DNA of 64,000 nt from positions 62,001-126,000 of the forward strand of contig NZ_JAJBQV010000001.1 of assembly GCF_020539865.1 (NCBI RefSeq). Reading direction: 5' to 3'. Below are positions 16,605-25,231 of this stretch, in pieces (position 1 is the first letter of the stretch; each line of letters begins with the position of its first letter). Both the position numbers and the translations under genes were made by a program. The notes below the pieces were generated by a model. It did not search any database. It worked only from the letters and a program-made list of their open reading frames with translations, and was not told the DNA's origin. Origin of the DNA: Megasphaera elsdenii. Its GTDB lineage: Bacteria; Bacillota; Negativicutes; Veillonellales; Megasphaeraceae.

Positions 16605-16655
16605 TATACGAAAAAAGAGACCATTGCATAATTTCGTGCAACAGCCTCTTCATAT
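16605..16655. terminator. Terminator-like hairpin
   Basis: AAAAAAGAG with ATTGCA pairs with TGCAA and CTCTT, forming a hairpin at the right side of the insertion sequence. Next to it, 16708-16750 holds another imperfect hairpin (GGGGCTGTCGTACGATGG against CCATCATGCGAGGCCCC). No gene is visible between 16369 and 16891. Confidence 0.45.
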
Positions 16656-16777
16656 TTTTGATAAACGCTAACTTACTGACATTGCCCTTTGGGACGGCCT
16701 CTACGATAAAAGGGGCTGTCGTACGATGGTTTTTGCCATCATGCGAGGCCCCGGTTATTTTATAGTTTGTAGCACAG

Positions 16778-16793
16778 AGTTTGTAGTTTGCAG
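16778..16793. repeat. Heptamer-like repeat AGTTTGTAGTTTGCAG
   Basis: The 16-mer AGTTTGTAGTTTGCAG is repeated exactly at 30771-30786, in both places shortly after a hairpin that contains GTCG(T/C)ACGATGG. It is built of 7-base units (AGTTTGT, AGTTTGC). Confidence 0.55.
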
Positions 16794-16850
16794 AGAAAAC
16801 CTTTAAATTTAAACCCATCCGCTAACTGCTAACAGCTAGCGGATGGCTGC

Positions 16851-16888
16851 TAAAAGAGGCTGTCTTAATGCGACAGCCTCTTTTTTAC
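16851..16888. terminator. Terminator of the sugar isomerase gene
   Basis: AAAAGAGGCTGTC, a 6-base loop, GACAGCCTCTTTTTT: a perfect 12-13 bp stem with runs on both sides, just after the isomerase stop codon on the minus strand. Confidence 0.9.
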
Positions 16889-16891
16889 GCA

Positions 16892-18385
16892 TCAAGCGAA
16901 CGGGTTTTCACTCGGGTAGAGCATGCCTTTCGGCTGGTTGAAGGAAACGTCGGCAACACCGAGCTGTTTGAGGATGGAAAAGATAGCTTTGCCGAAGTGG
17001 CCGAAGGCGACGGCGCCGTGATGGGGGAAGTGTTTTTCGATGAGCACGTGGCGGTAGAAGCGGCCCATTTCGGGGATGGCGAAGATGCCGATGCCGCCGA
17101 ACGAGTTCGTAGCTGCCGGCAGGACTTCGCCTTCGGCGATGTAGGCGCGCAACTGGCCGTCAGACGTACTCTGGAGGCGGAAGAAGGTGATGTCGCCGTC
17201 GGCGATGTCGCCTTCCAGCGTGCCGCGCGTGATATCCGGCGTATTGCCGTTTTCCAGCAGGCGGTTCTGGATGAGCTGGTATTTTACGCCGCCTTTGCGG
17301 AGCTTGCAGAGCGGTGTATTGCCGCAGTGGAAGCCCATGAAGGTATCCTGGAGGGTATAGTTTTTCGTACCTTTGATGTGTTCTTCGAAGAGATCCTTCG
17401 GCACGGAGTTGTTGATGTCGAGCAGCGTGACGGCATCCTGCGAAACGCAGAGGCCGATGTATTCAGAAAGTGCACCGTAGATGTCGACTTCGCAGGCGAC
17501 GGGGATGCCGCGCGAGACGAGGCGGCTGTTGACATAGCACGGTTCGAAGCGGAATTCTGTCGGGAAGGCCGGCCAGCATTTGTTGGCAAAGGCCACGTAT
17601 TTGCGCGCGCCCTTGTGTTCTTCCATCCAATCCAGGAGCGTGAGCTCGTACTGCGCCATGCGCGGCAGCAGATCCGGATAGGGATTGCCGCCTTCTGTAC
17701 CGAGTTCCTGCGTCATGTCAGCGACGACGTCCTTGATGCGCGGATCGTCTTTGTGTGCGCGGTAGGCGACGAGCAGGTCGAGTTCCGAGTTTTCTTCGAT
17801 TTCGACGCCGAGATCATAGAGCGGCTGAATCGGAGCGTTGCAGGCGAAGAAGTCCTGCGGACGCGGGCCGAAGGTGATGATCTTGAGGTCCTTGAGGCCG
17901 AGCAGCGTGCGTGCGACGGGCTGGAATTCGGCAATCATGTCCGCAATATCTTCTGCTGTACCGACGGGATATTCGGGAATGAAGGCTTTGAGATGGCGCA
18001 GGCCGAGGTTATAGGAACAGTTGAGCATGCCGCAGTAGGCATCGCCGCGGCCATTGATGAGGTTCTTGCCCGTTTCTTCGGCAGCGGCGACGTACATGAC
18101 CGGGCCGTCGAATTCGCGGGCAATCAGCGTTTCCGGCGTTTCCGGGCCGAAGTTGCCGAGGAAGACGACGAGGGCATTGCAGCCGGCATCTTTGGCTTCC
18201 TTTACGGCAGCCAGCATGTCACGTTCGTTCTCAACGGTCTTCGTCACTTCGTAGAGAGAGCCGTATTTCTTGGCGTAGGCTTCTGCGATGGCATGGCGCC
18301 GGTTCTCGGAAAGAGAGATGATGAAGCAGTCACGGCTGACCGAGAGGATACCGCATTTGAGATTAGGGATGTTGTTCATGTTCAT
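16892..18385 (-). CDS. L-fucose/L-arabinose isomerase family protein
   Basis: 497 residues. It resembles the fucose isomerase C-terminal-fold family that interconverts aldoses and ketoses with a divalent metal. Visible landmarks include FLGNFGPETPETL, YCGMLNCSYNLGLRH, TFGPRPQDFFACNAP and FMGFHCGNTPLCKL, the last two probably metal- and substrate-binding loops. Cytoplasmic. It is divergent from the kinase/transporter operon, and operators lie between. The kinase is xylulokinase-like, so a pentose (for example D-arabinose or L-arabinose) or a related sugar is the likely substrate; I cannot choose. Confidence 0.85.
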   Translation of the reverse strand: MNMNNIPNLKCGILSVSRDCFIISLSENRRHAIAEAYAKKYGSLYEVTKTVENERDMLAAVKEAKDAGCNALVVFLGNFGPETPETLIAREFDGPVMYVAAAEETGKNLINGRGDAYCGMLNCSYNLGLRHLKAFIPEYPVGTAEDIADMIAEFQPVARTLLGLKDLKIITFGPRPQDFFACNAPIQPLYDLGVEIEENSELDLLVAYRAHKDDPRIKDVVADMTQELGTEGGNPYPDLLPRMAQYELTLLDWMEEHKGARKYVAFANKCWPAFPTEFRFEPCYVNSRLVSRGIPVACEVDIYGALSEYIGLCVSQDAVTLLDINNSVPKDLFEEHIKGTKNYTLQDTFMGFHCGNTPLCKLRKGGVKYQLIQNRLLENGNTPDITRGTLEGDIADGDITFFRLQSTSDGQLRAYIAEGEVLPAATNSFGGIGIFAIPEMGRFYRHVLIEKHFPHHGAVAFGHFGKAIFSILKQLGVADVSFNQPKGMLYPSENPFA

Positions 18386-18440
18386 GATGATGCGCTCCTT
18401 TTGATAGATTATTCGTTAAACAGGGAAATAATTTCTCATT

Positions 18441-18456
18441 GCGTGCATGAGCACAC
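18441..18456. promoter_or_regulatory. LacI-type operator upstream of the isomerase gene
   Basis: GCGTGCATGAGCACAC carries the GTGC/GCAC arms of the second operator at 18699 and lies 56 bases upstream of the isomerase start codon. It probably binds the LacI regulator encoded at 22644. Confidence 0.55.
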
Positions 18457-18656
18457 TTCTTATGATGCTACTATATCATTTGTTACATAAGATTGTCAAT
18501 TGTTTGAAAATATTTTTTATGGATTTCCTTTACTTTATTGGCGATAGTGGTGATATTGGCGATTTCTCCTATAATATCCTTATCCTTAAATCGTTGGCGC
18601 TAAAACCGGTGTATGAAGAAATTTAAATATTCTGTAAAGAAAATGAAATATTTTTA

Positions 18657-18714
18657 TTGACGCGTGTTTTATCTTATGATATATTGTTTTTACGAAAAGC
18701 GTTCACGTGCACGC
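18657..18714 (+). promoter_or_regulatory. Promoter and LacI-type operator of the kinase/transporter operon
   Basis: TTGACG (18657-18662), a 17-base spacer and TATATT (18680-18685) form a good promoter. GCGTTCACGTGCACGC at 18699-18714 is a palindrome apart from one base pair, sits about +7 to +22 and has the CG centre of LacI-family sites. Binding would block transcription. The rest of the 378-base gap is AT-rich and shows no gene. Confidence 0.75.
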
Positions 18715-18763
18715 AAACATCAACTATGCGATAAGGAAGAACTGTTGAAGGGAGAAATTTCAT

Positions 18764-20287
18764 ATGGAGTATTTAATTGGCATCGATATCGGCACGTCGG
18801 CGACGAAGACGGTCTTATTTGATGCGAACTGTCACGTCGTATCCTCGGCGTCGCAGGAGTATCCGCTTTACCAGCCACAGAACGGCTGGGCTGAACAGGA
18901 ACCGCTCGACTGGTATAACGCCGTTCTCGTGACAATCCGCAAGGTCATCCATGATTCGGGTGTCAAAGCGGCAGACATCAAGGGCATCGGCCTTTCGGGA
19001 CAGATGCATGGGCTGGTCATGCTCGATGAAAAAAATGAGGTCATCCGGCCTTCCATAATCTGGTGCGACCAGCGTACAGGCCGTGAATGTGAGGAAATCA
19101 CTGAATGCGTCGGCAAGAAACACCTCATTGAAATCACGGCGAATCCGGCACTTACCGGTTTCACGGCGTCGAAAATCTTGTGGGTCCGCAATCACGAAGA
19201 CCAGAATTACCGCCGCTGTCGTCACATCCTGCTGCCGAAGGACTACATCCGCTTCCGCATGACCGGAGAATATGCGACTGACGTTTCCGATGCGAGTGGC
19301 ATGCAGCTTTTGGATATTCCGCACCGCTGCTGGTCCGATGAGATACTGGAAAAGCTCGAAATCGATAAGGCACTGCTGCCCAAGGTCTATGAGTCCCCGG
19401 AAGTCACTGGTACGATCAGCAAGGAATTTTCCGAAAAGACGGGCTTGTCCGTCCATACGGTTGTCGTAGGCGGCGCAGGCGATAATGCTGCAGCTGCTGT
19501 GGGTACGGGCATCGTCTCTGACGGCCGGGCCTTCACGACTATCGGTACGAGCGGCGTTGTCTTCGCTCACACGAGTGAGCCGCGCATCGATCCGCAGGGC
19601 CGCGTGCATACCTTCTGCTGCGCCGTGCCGGGCTGCTGGCACGTCATGGGCGTTACCCAGGCCGCCGGCCTTTCACTGCGCTGGTTCCGTGACAATCTCG
19701 CCGAAGTCTACAAGGACAAGGCCGCACTCCTTGGCGTCGATTCGTATGACCTCATCAATCAGGATGTCGCCAAGGTACCGATTGGTAGCCGACGCCTGCT
19801 GTATCTGCCGTATCTCATGGGCGAACGCACGCCGCATCTGAATCCGAACTGTCGCGGCGTTTTCTTCGGCCTTTCCGCTATCCACACGAAGGCCGATATG
19901 CTGCGCGCCGTCATGGAAGGCGTCAGCTACTCGTTACTCGACTGCTTCGATATCCTGCGCGAAATGAAGGTCGACGTCAACGAAATGATGGCCTGTGGCG
20001 GCGGTGGCAAGAGCCGCATCTGGCGCCAGATGCTCGCCGATATGTACGGTTGCGAAGTCAAGACCATCAAAGCCGAGGAAGGACCGGCGCTCGGCGTTGC
20101 CATCCTCGCTGGCGTAGGTGCAGGTATGTTCCCCGATGTGCAGACGGCCTGCAAGGAATTCATCGAACAGGATACCTGGTGCCAGCCGGACGCATCGTCT
20201 CACACTTATTACGAAAAAGGCCATCAATTATATAAGAAACTTTATGTACAGCTCAAGGACTGCTTCGATGATTTGGCTGCGCTTTGA
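18764..20287 (+). CDS. xylB: Xylulokinase-type FGGY sugar kinase
   Basis: 507 residues. ATP-dependent phosphorylation of a ketopentose. FGGY features: N-terminal phosphate loop GIDIGTSATKTVLFD, the substrate motif GLSGQMHGLVMLD, the Asp-containing VGGAGDNAAAAVGTG, and the adenosine loop MACGGGGKSRIWRQMLADMYG. AGGGAG precedes the ATG. The XylB-like pattern suggests D-xylulose or a similar ketose as substrate. First gene of the operon under the LacI operator. Confidence 0.9.
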   Translation: MEYLIGIDIGTSATKTVLFDANCHVVSSASQEYPLYQPQNGWAEQEPLDWYNAVLVTIRKVIHDSGVKAADIKGIGLSGQMHGLVMLDEKNEVIRPSIIWCDQRTGRECEEITECVGKKHLIEITANPALTGFTASKILWVRNHEDQNYRRCRHILLPKDYIRFRMTGEYATDVSDASGMQLLDIPHRCWSDEILEKLEIDKALLPKVYESPEVTGTISKEFSEKTGLSVHTVVVGGAGDNAAAAVGTGIVSDGRAFTTIGTSGVVFAHTSEPRIDPQGRVHTFCCAVPGCWHVMGVTQAAGLSLRWFRDNLAEVYKDKAALLGVDSYDLINQDVAKVPIGSRRLLYLPYLMGERTPHLNPNCRGVFFGLSAIHTKADMLRAVMEGVSYSLLDCFDILREMKVDVNEMMACGGGGKSRIWRQMLADMYGCEVKTIKAEEGPALGVAILAGVGAGMFPDVQTACKEFIEQDTWCQPDASSHTYYEKGHQLYKKLYVQLKDCFDDLAAL

Positions 20288-20333
20288 GGACGGAAGGTAA
20301 AAATGCATCGCATTTGCAGAAAAGGAGATTATC

Positions 20334-21737
20334 ATGGATAAAAATACACAAGAGGCAGCCGCCAAGCGCGCTGCCTGGGTCCGGAAATGTATTTACTTCG
20401 CAGCGGGTATGGCAGGTCTGCTGTTTGGTCTTGACCAGGGCGTCATCTCCGGCGCTCTGCCATTCATCAGTCAGGAATGGGGGCTTTCGAGCCATGAACA
20501 GGAATGGGTCGTGAGTTCTATGATGGTCGGCGCGGCTACGGGCGCCATCATCGCTTCGTTCCTCGCACGCGGCATTGGCCGCAAGAAGAGCTTGATCATC
20601 GGTGCGGCGCTCTTCATCATCGGCTGCATCGGCTCGGGTATGTCTGGCAGTGCGGATATGCTCATCGGCTTCCGACTGATTCTCGGACTGGCCGTCGGCA
20701 TCGCTTCCTATACGGCTCCGTTATACCTGGCTGAAATGTCCGATAAGGATGCGCGCGGCAAGGTCATCTCGGGCTATCAGCTCATGGTCACTGTCGGCAT
20801 CCTCGCTGCCTTCCTCTCGGATACGGCTTTCAGTTACAGTGGTGACTGGCGTATGATGCTCACGGTCATCGCCATCCCGGCCGTTATCCTGATCCTGACC
20901 GTATTGCGTCTGCCGGACAGCCCGCGCTGGCTGGCTGCGAAGGGGCGCTTCGAGGAAGCTTCCTCTGTGCTCCATTCCCTGCACGCAAGTGCTCAGGTTG
21001 CCGAAGACGAATTGCATGACATCAAGGAAACGCTTAAGGTCAAACAGGCAGGCTGGCAGCTCTTCAAGACGAACAAAAATGTGCGCCGCGTCGTCTTCCT
21101 TGGCGTACTGCTCCAGGCTATGCAGTAGTTCACAGGCTTCAACGTCATCATGTATTATTCACCCAAAATTCTGGGCCTGGCTGGTTTTTCCAGCACGGAA
21201 GACCAGATGATCGGCACTGTCCTCAACGGGATCGTATTCACGCTTTCGACTTTCATCGCCATCGGTATGGTCGATAAATCCGGCCGCAAACCGGCACTTA
21301 AAATCGGCTTCGGCGTCATGGCCGTTTCCATGGCTGCCGTCGGCATCTGTATGGCCCTGCTCGAAGCCGGCACGGCACCGGCCTGGATTTCTTACTTCGC
21401 CGCTGTCATGACCATGGTCAGCATCGCCGGGTTCGGCATGAGCGCTGGCCCGATTGTCTGGGTGCTCTGTTCCGAAATCCAGCCGCTCAAGAGCCGTGAA
21501 TTCGGCATCGCCTGCTCGACCATGACGAACTGGATTACCTGCGCGATTGTCGGCGCCACGTTCCTGACGCTCGTCGATACGCTCGGCTCGGCGCATACCT
21601 TCTGGCTCTACGCCGTGCTCAACGCCTTCTTCATCATTCTGACCGTTGCTTTTGTGCCGGAAACGAAGAACGTCACGCTCGAACAGATTGAAAAGAATCT
21701 GATGTCTGGCAAGAAGCTCCGCAATATCGGCTGCTGA
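20334..21737 (+). pseudogene. Sugar/H+ symporter (MFS) with one in-frame TAG
   Basis: The frame spans 467 codons and has the sugar-porter signatures: FGLDQGVISGALPF in helix 1, RGIGRKKS, GFRLILGLAVGIAS, PDSPRWLAAKG, and FTGFNVIMYYSPKI at the start of helix 7. A single TAG at 21126-21128 interrupts LLQAMQ-FTGFN, where relatives have Gln, so CAG changed to TAG. No other lesion is seen. The two halves could not work as one transporter unless the amber codon is suppressed. AAGGAG precedes the ATG. Confidence 0.88.
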
Positions 21738-21777
21738 GGCCATTGTATATTGTCTGTTGATTTATGAGGTGAATATC

Positions 21778-22404
21778 ATGAAGAATACAAAATCTGTCCA
21801 GGACGCTGCGTTCCGTCCGTATGGCCGCGTGCTGCCACTGGACACGAAAGAATGCTGTGCTGTGCTCAAGACATTGAGCATCCCAGCAACTGGTACGGTC
21901 TATGAAGCTTCCGTCCCGGTTCTCGAAAAACTTCCGCTCTTTCAGGAACTTACGGAAAAGACGTACGGCGAAATGCCTGTGGAGCTCGGCCATTGCAGCG
22001 GCCACAACGATACGCTCAATGCCCTCGAGTACCATCGCTCTTCGGAAATCGATATTGCCGCGACGGACCTGGTGCTCATGTTGGGCCGTCAACAGGATAT
22101 CGATCCCGAAACGCTGACCTATGACACGGCTCAGGTCGAGTTCTTCTTCGTACCGGCCGGTACGGCTGTGGAACTCTATGCGACGACGCTCCATTTCGCC
22201 CCTTGTGGCATCGACGGGCAGGAATTCCGCTGTGGCGTGGCCCTGCCGCGCGGCACGAATGAACCGCTGGCCAATCCCATCGTTGCGACGGGCGAGGACC
22301 GCCTGCTGTTCGCCGTCAACAAGTGGATGCTTGCGCACGCTGAGAGCGGCCTCGATAAAGACGGTGCCTACATCGGTTTGCGCGGTGATAACTGCAAGCT
22401 TTAA
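21778..22404 (+). CDS. DUF4867-family protein
   Basis: 208 residues. It resembles the DUF4867 family, found beside sugar isomerases and kinases in Firmicutes; a cupin-like fold is expected. Visible segments are GHCSGHNDTLNALEYHRSSE and VEFFFVPAGTAVELYATTLHFAPC, rich in His and Glu as for metal binding. It may be an aldose/ketose-handling accessory enzyme such as a sugar lyase or epimerase, which is inference from the neighbourhood. GAGGTG lies before the ATG. Last gene of the operon. Confidence 0.75.
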   Translation: MKNTKSVQDAAFRPYGRVLPLDTKECCAVLKTLSIPATGTVYEASVPVLEKLPLFQELTEKTYGEMPVELGHCSGHNDTLNALEYHRSSEIDIAATDLVLMLGRQQDIDPETLTYDTAQVEFFFVPAGTAVELYATTLHFAPCGIDGQEFRCGVALPRGTNEPLANPIVATGEDRLLFAVNKWMLAHAESGLDKDGAYIGLRGDNCKL

Positions 22405-22424
22405 CGGATTTCGTTGAAAGCAAG

Positions 22425-22488
22425 AGTCCTGCCATCGGGAATGCCTCTTTTTACAGGAGACGCCGAGGGCAGGGCTTTTGTCTGTTTT
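22425..22488 (+). terminator. Probable terminator of the sugar operon
   Basis: AGTCCTGCC and GGCAGGGCT can pair over a 34-base loop region and are followed by TTTTG. It lies 20 bases after the DUF4867 stop codon. Confidence 0.5.
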
Positions 22489-22643
22489 ACCTATCTTTTG
22501 GCATACCCAGAAGAACGAAAGACTAGAATCTTGGGGCAATACTTGCTACAATAAGAAGAGTTTATTATAGAGAGAGCATGTTGCAGGGAATCCGGAGTCT
22601 GACGACAAGGATGCGGCTACATGCGGATAAGGATGTGAATGTC

Positions 22644-23660
22644 ATGGTCACGATGAAGAAAATAGCAGAACTTTGCGGAGTGTCGCGGGGAACCGTCGAC
22701 CGGGCCCTCAATGGCCGCGGCCGCGTCAACGCCGAGACGGCTGCCATGATCCGCAAGATGGCCAAGCAGCTCGGCTATGAACCCAACCCTGCCGGCAAGG
22801 CGCTGGCAGCGCGCAAGAACAATCCTGTCATCGGCGTGTTGCTGCCGTCCGAAGGCAACGCCTTTTTTGACGATGTCATCCACGGCATGGACCTGGCAGC
22901 AAGTTCTTATGCTATCTACGGTCTCAAGGTACGCTACTATCTGATGAAAGGCTACGACGTCGAGAAGCAGCTTGCCTTGATGGAGTCGATGCGCCACCAG
23001 GTCAATGCGCTGATCATCAGCCCCATTGACGATCCCCGCATCGCGGCTGCCATTGATTCGCTCGTGGCTGATGGCATCTTCGTCATCACCGTCGTCAGCG
23101 ATATCGACAGCTCGCCGCGCCGCGCCTATGTCGGCAGCGATTACTTTAACGGCGGTGAGACGGCCTGTGCCCTCCTGGAGATTCTCCTCGGCAAGAAAGC
23201 CTCTGTAGGACTCGTCATGGGAAGCCGCCAGGTCCTCGGGCATCGGCTGCGCCTCGAAGGATTCCGCCACCGCATGGAACGCCTGCCGGATTTTACCATT
23301 GCAGGTATCGTCGAGAACGGCGATGACGAGATTTGCTCTTACGAGCGCACGAAGGAACTGCTGCAGGAACATCCCGATATTTCCGCGATGTTCTGCATGG
23401 CCGGCGGTGTCTACGGGGCCTGCCGGGCCGTTATGCAGCTGCCGGAAGAGAAGCAGCCGCTCGTCATCGCCTTTGACAGCGTGCCGACCACCGTTGAGAT
23501 GATGCGTTGCGGCATCGTCAAGGCTATCCTGTTCCAGCATCCGACGCGCCAGGGACGTTTGTCTGTGCAGCTGGCCTTCGAGTATCTCGTCAACGGCCGC
23601 CTGCCGGATAAGACCTGGTACCTCATGAAGAATGAAATCCGGCTGCTCGAAAACCTCTAG
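22644..23660 (+). CDS. LacI-family transcriptional regulator
   Basis: About 338 residues. N-terminal LacI helix-turn-helix (KKIAELCGVSRGTVDRALNGRGRVNAETAAMIRKMAKQLGYEPN) with hinge, then a periplasmic-binding-protein-like sensor (VIGVLLPSEGNAFFDDVIHG, FNGGETACALLE). The ATG at 22644 follows AAGGATG; an upstream in-frame ATG at 22578 has no clear site. It closes the sugar locus and is the likely repressor at the palindromes near 18441 and 18699; the inducer is presumably the sugar or a derivative. Confidence 0.9.
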   Translation: MVTMKKIAELCGVSRGTVDRALNGRGRVNAETAAMIRKMAKQLGYEPNPAGKALAARKNNPVIGVLLPSEGNAFFDDVIHGMDLAASSYAIYGLKVRYYLMKGYDVEKQLALMESMRHQVNALIISPIDDPRIAAAIDSLVADGIFVITVVSDIDSSPRRAYVGSDYFNGGETACALLEILLGKKASVGLVMGSRQVLGHRLRLEGFRHRMERLPDFTIAGIVENGDDEICSYERTKELLQEHPDISAMFCMAGGVYGACRAVMQLPEEKQPLVIAFDSVPTTVEMMRCGIVKAILFQHPTRQGRLSVQLAFEYLVNGRLPDKTWYLMKNEIRLLENL

Positions 23661-23772
23661 GAAGCGGATACTTATGTATAAGCATATCATTTTGAAAAAG
23701 TTGATTTTTGCCGGGCAACATGGTATTGTATAATCAATAGTTTGTTATTATAGATTTCAGAAGGTAACGAAA

Positions 23773-24093
23773 ATGCCTATAGATATACAAAAAATTAAAG
23801 ACTCGGTTGACTCTGGTAAAATAAAATGGACAGAGCATGTTGCCAAGCGATTAATCAGTCGGCATATATCACCTAATGAAGTATTACAGGCTTTGTCCAA
23901 CGGAAGGATTATTGAAGATTATCCATCAGATTATCCTTTTCCTAGCTGTCTTGTTTTTGGGTGTACGGTTCAAAATAGAAAGCTGCATATTGTTTGTAGC
24001 ATTGTGAATGACGATACCCTGACTATCATCACCGCATACGAGCCAGATCTCAATAAATGGAATGAAACATTTACGAAACGGAGGGATACATGA
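23773..24093 (+). CDS. DUF4258 protein, probable toxin
   Basis: 106 residues, DUF4258 type: TEHVAKRLISRHISPNEVLQAL, then IIEDYPSDYPFPSCLVFG and a closing ITAYEPD. DUF4258 proteins are RelE-like and usually pair with a YgiT-type zinc-finger partner, as here, overlapping the next gene by 4 bases. Codon use is clearly AT-rich compared with genes on both sides, a sign of transfer. mRNA interference is inferred from the family only. Confidence 0.8.
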   Translation: MPIDIQKIKDSVDSGKIKWTEHVAKRLISRHISPNEVLQALSNGRIIEDYPSDYPFPSCLVFGCTVQNRKLHIVCSIVNDDTLTIITAYEPDLNKWNETFTKRRDT

Positions 24094-24323
24094 TGACGAA
24101 CTGCACAGTTTGCAAAGGTGATTTACAAGATGCTTTGACCACTTTTACTATTGATCTTGACTCCTGTATTGTGATTATTCGCAATGTGCCGTCTCAAGTG
24201 TGCACTCAGTGCGGAGAAACATATTACTCGACAGAAGTCATGCAGCAGTTGTATAAAATTGCTGATTCCGTTCGTAATTCTATGACGGAAATTGCTGTTA
24301 TTAATTATCATTCAGCGGCTTGA
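24090..24323 (+). CDS. YgiT-type zinc finger protein, probable antitoxin
   Basis: 77 residues. Two CxxC pairs (NCTVCKG and VCTQCGETYYS) form the YgiT/MqsA-N zinc finger. No DNA-binding C-terminal domain of MqsA is present. The ATG lies within ATGATG overlapping the toxin stop, so the pair is translationally coupled with the toxin first. Confidence 0.82.
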   Translation: MMTNCTVCKGDLQDALTTFTIDLDSCIVIIRNVPSQVCTQCGETYYSTEVMQQLYKIADSVRNSMTEIAVINYHSAA

Positions 24324-24415
24324 ACTAGGATAAGTAAGACAGGGACTGTGGCATGAAGTGCGTATCATGCGCAGTTCCTTTTTTTATGAATTTGTAGGAT
24401 GAATGGAGGAGTAGC

Positions 24416-25225
24416 ATGCACAAGCACATTATTCTGAATAATGGCCTGACTATGCTGGCTGTTGGTTTTGGTACGTGGATGCTGAAAGGAGATGCAGGGA
24501 AGCAGGCTATCCGGGAGGCCTTGTCCGTCGGCTACCGTCTCATCGATACGGCCCACATGTACGATAACGAAACCATCGTCGGCCAGGCTGTGGCCGAAAG
24601 CGGCCTTCGTCGGGAGGATGTCTTCATTACGACGAAACTGTGCCAGACGCGGGCTGGCTATGAGCTGGCCTGGCAGGGCATCGAAGAATCGCTGGCCCGG
24701 TTGCAGACCGACTATATCGACTTGCTGCTCATCCATGAGCCTTACGCCGAGGCTTTGGACATGTATCGGGCCTTGACCGAAGCTTACCGCCAGGGTGTGG
24801 TCCGGGCCATTGGCATTTCCAATTTCAATGCCCGGGAATATCTTGATTTTATCGGAAGTTGTGATATTGTCCCCATGGTCAACCAAGTCGAGTGCCACAT
24901 CTATTACAGACGAAAAGAGCTCCAGCAGGCACTTGTGGCACAGGGGACACAAATGCAGGCATGGAGCCCTTTTACAGAAGGGAAAAAGCCCATATTCCAG
25001 GAGCCCATTTTACAGGCTGTCGGCGAGAAATACGGCAAGACGACAGCCCAGATTGCCTTGCAGTACTTGGTGCAGCAGGGCATCGGCGTCATCCCGAAAT
25101 CGTCCCATCGGGAGCGGATGGTGGAGAATCTCGATATTTTCGACGTCACCCTGACGCCGGACGACATGGCCCGGATTCAGCAGTTAGAAACGGGGAAAAC
25201 TCTGTTTGGCTGGTATGAAGACTGA
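24416..25225 (+). CDS. Aldo/keto reductase
   Basis: 269 residues, full length. Tetrad visible: Asp and Tyr in RLIDTAHMYDNE, Lys in TTKLCQ, His in LIHEPYAEA; cofactor segment IPKSSHRERMVENLDIFD near the C-terminus. Shorter than the enzyme at 6953 by some loop residues and only moderately similar to it. GGAGGAG precedes the ATG. Convergent with the Old Yellow Enzyme gene, 6 bases apart. Substrate unknown. Confidence 0.92.
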   Translation: MHKHIILNNGLTMLAVGFGTWMLKGDAGKQAIREALSVGYRLIDTAHMYDNETIVGQAVAESGLRREDVFITTKLCQTRAGYELAWQGIEESLARLQTDYIDLLLIHEPYAEALDMYRALTEAYRQGVVRAIGISNFNAREYLDFIGSCDIVPMVNQVECHIYYRRKELQQALVAQGTQMQAWSPFTEGKKPIFQEPILQAVGEKYGKTTAQIALQYLVQQGIGVIPKSSHRERMVENLDIFDVTLTPDDMARIQQLETGKTLFGWYED

Positions 25226-25231
25226 CCCGGC

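Larger units (their letters stand above)
14846..16697. mobile_element. Putative IS4-family insertion sequence with imperfect terminal inverted repeats
   Basis: The transposase gene (15139-16368) is bracketed by inverted sequences: CAATGTCAGTAAGTTTAG at 14859-14876 and its near-complement CTAACTTACTGACATTG at 16668-16684, each bordered on the outside by a CCCTTTGGGAC stretch and GGCC. The bounds are therefore approximate. I see no target-site duplication. The element includes a palindromic repeat (15014-15065) and a GACGGAT/ATCCGTC hairpin near 16488, which is longer baggage than usual for IS4 elements, so the true ends could be closer to the gene. Confidence 0.5.

Noticed and set aside
16868-18490. 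540-codon open frame on the plus strand across the sugar isomerase gene
   Set aside because: It is the antisense shadow of the isomerase: the composition is Ala/Glu/Val/Phe-rich without domain motifs, while the minus strand has clear isomerase segments and a proper start and terminator.
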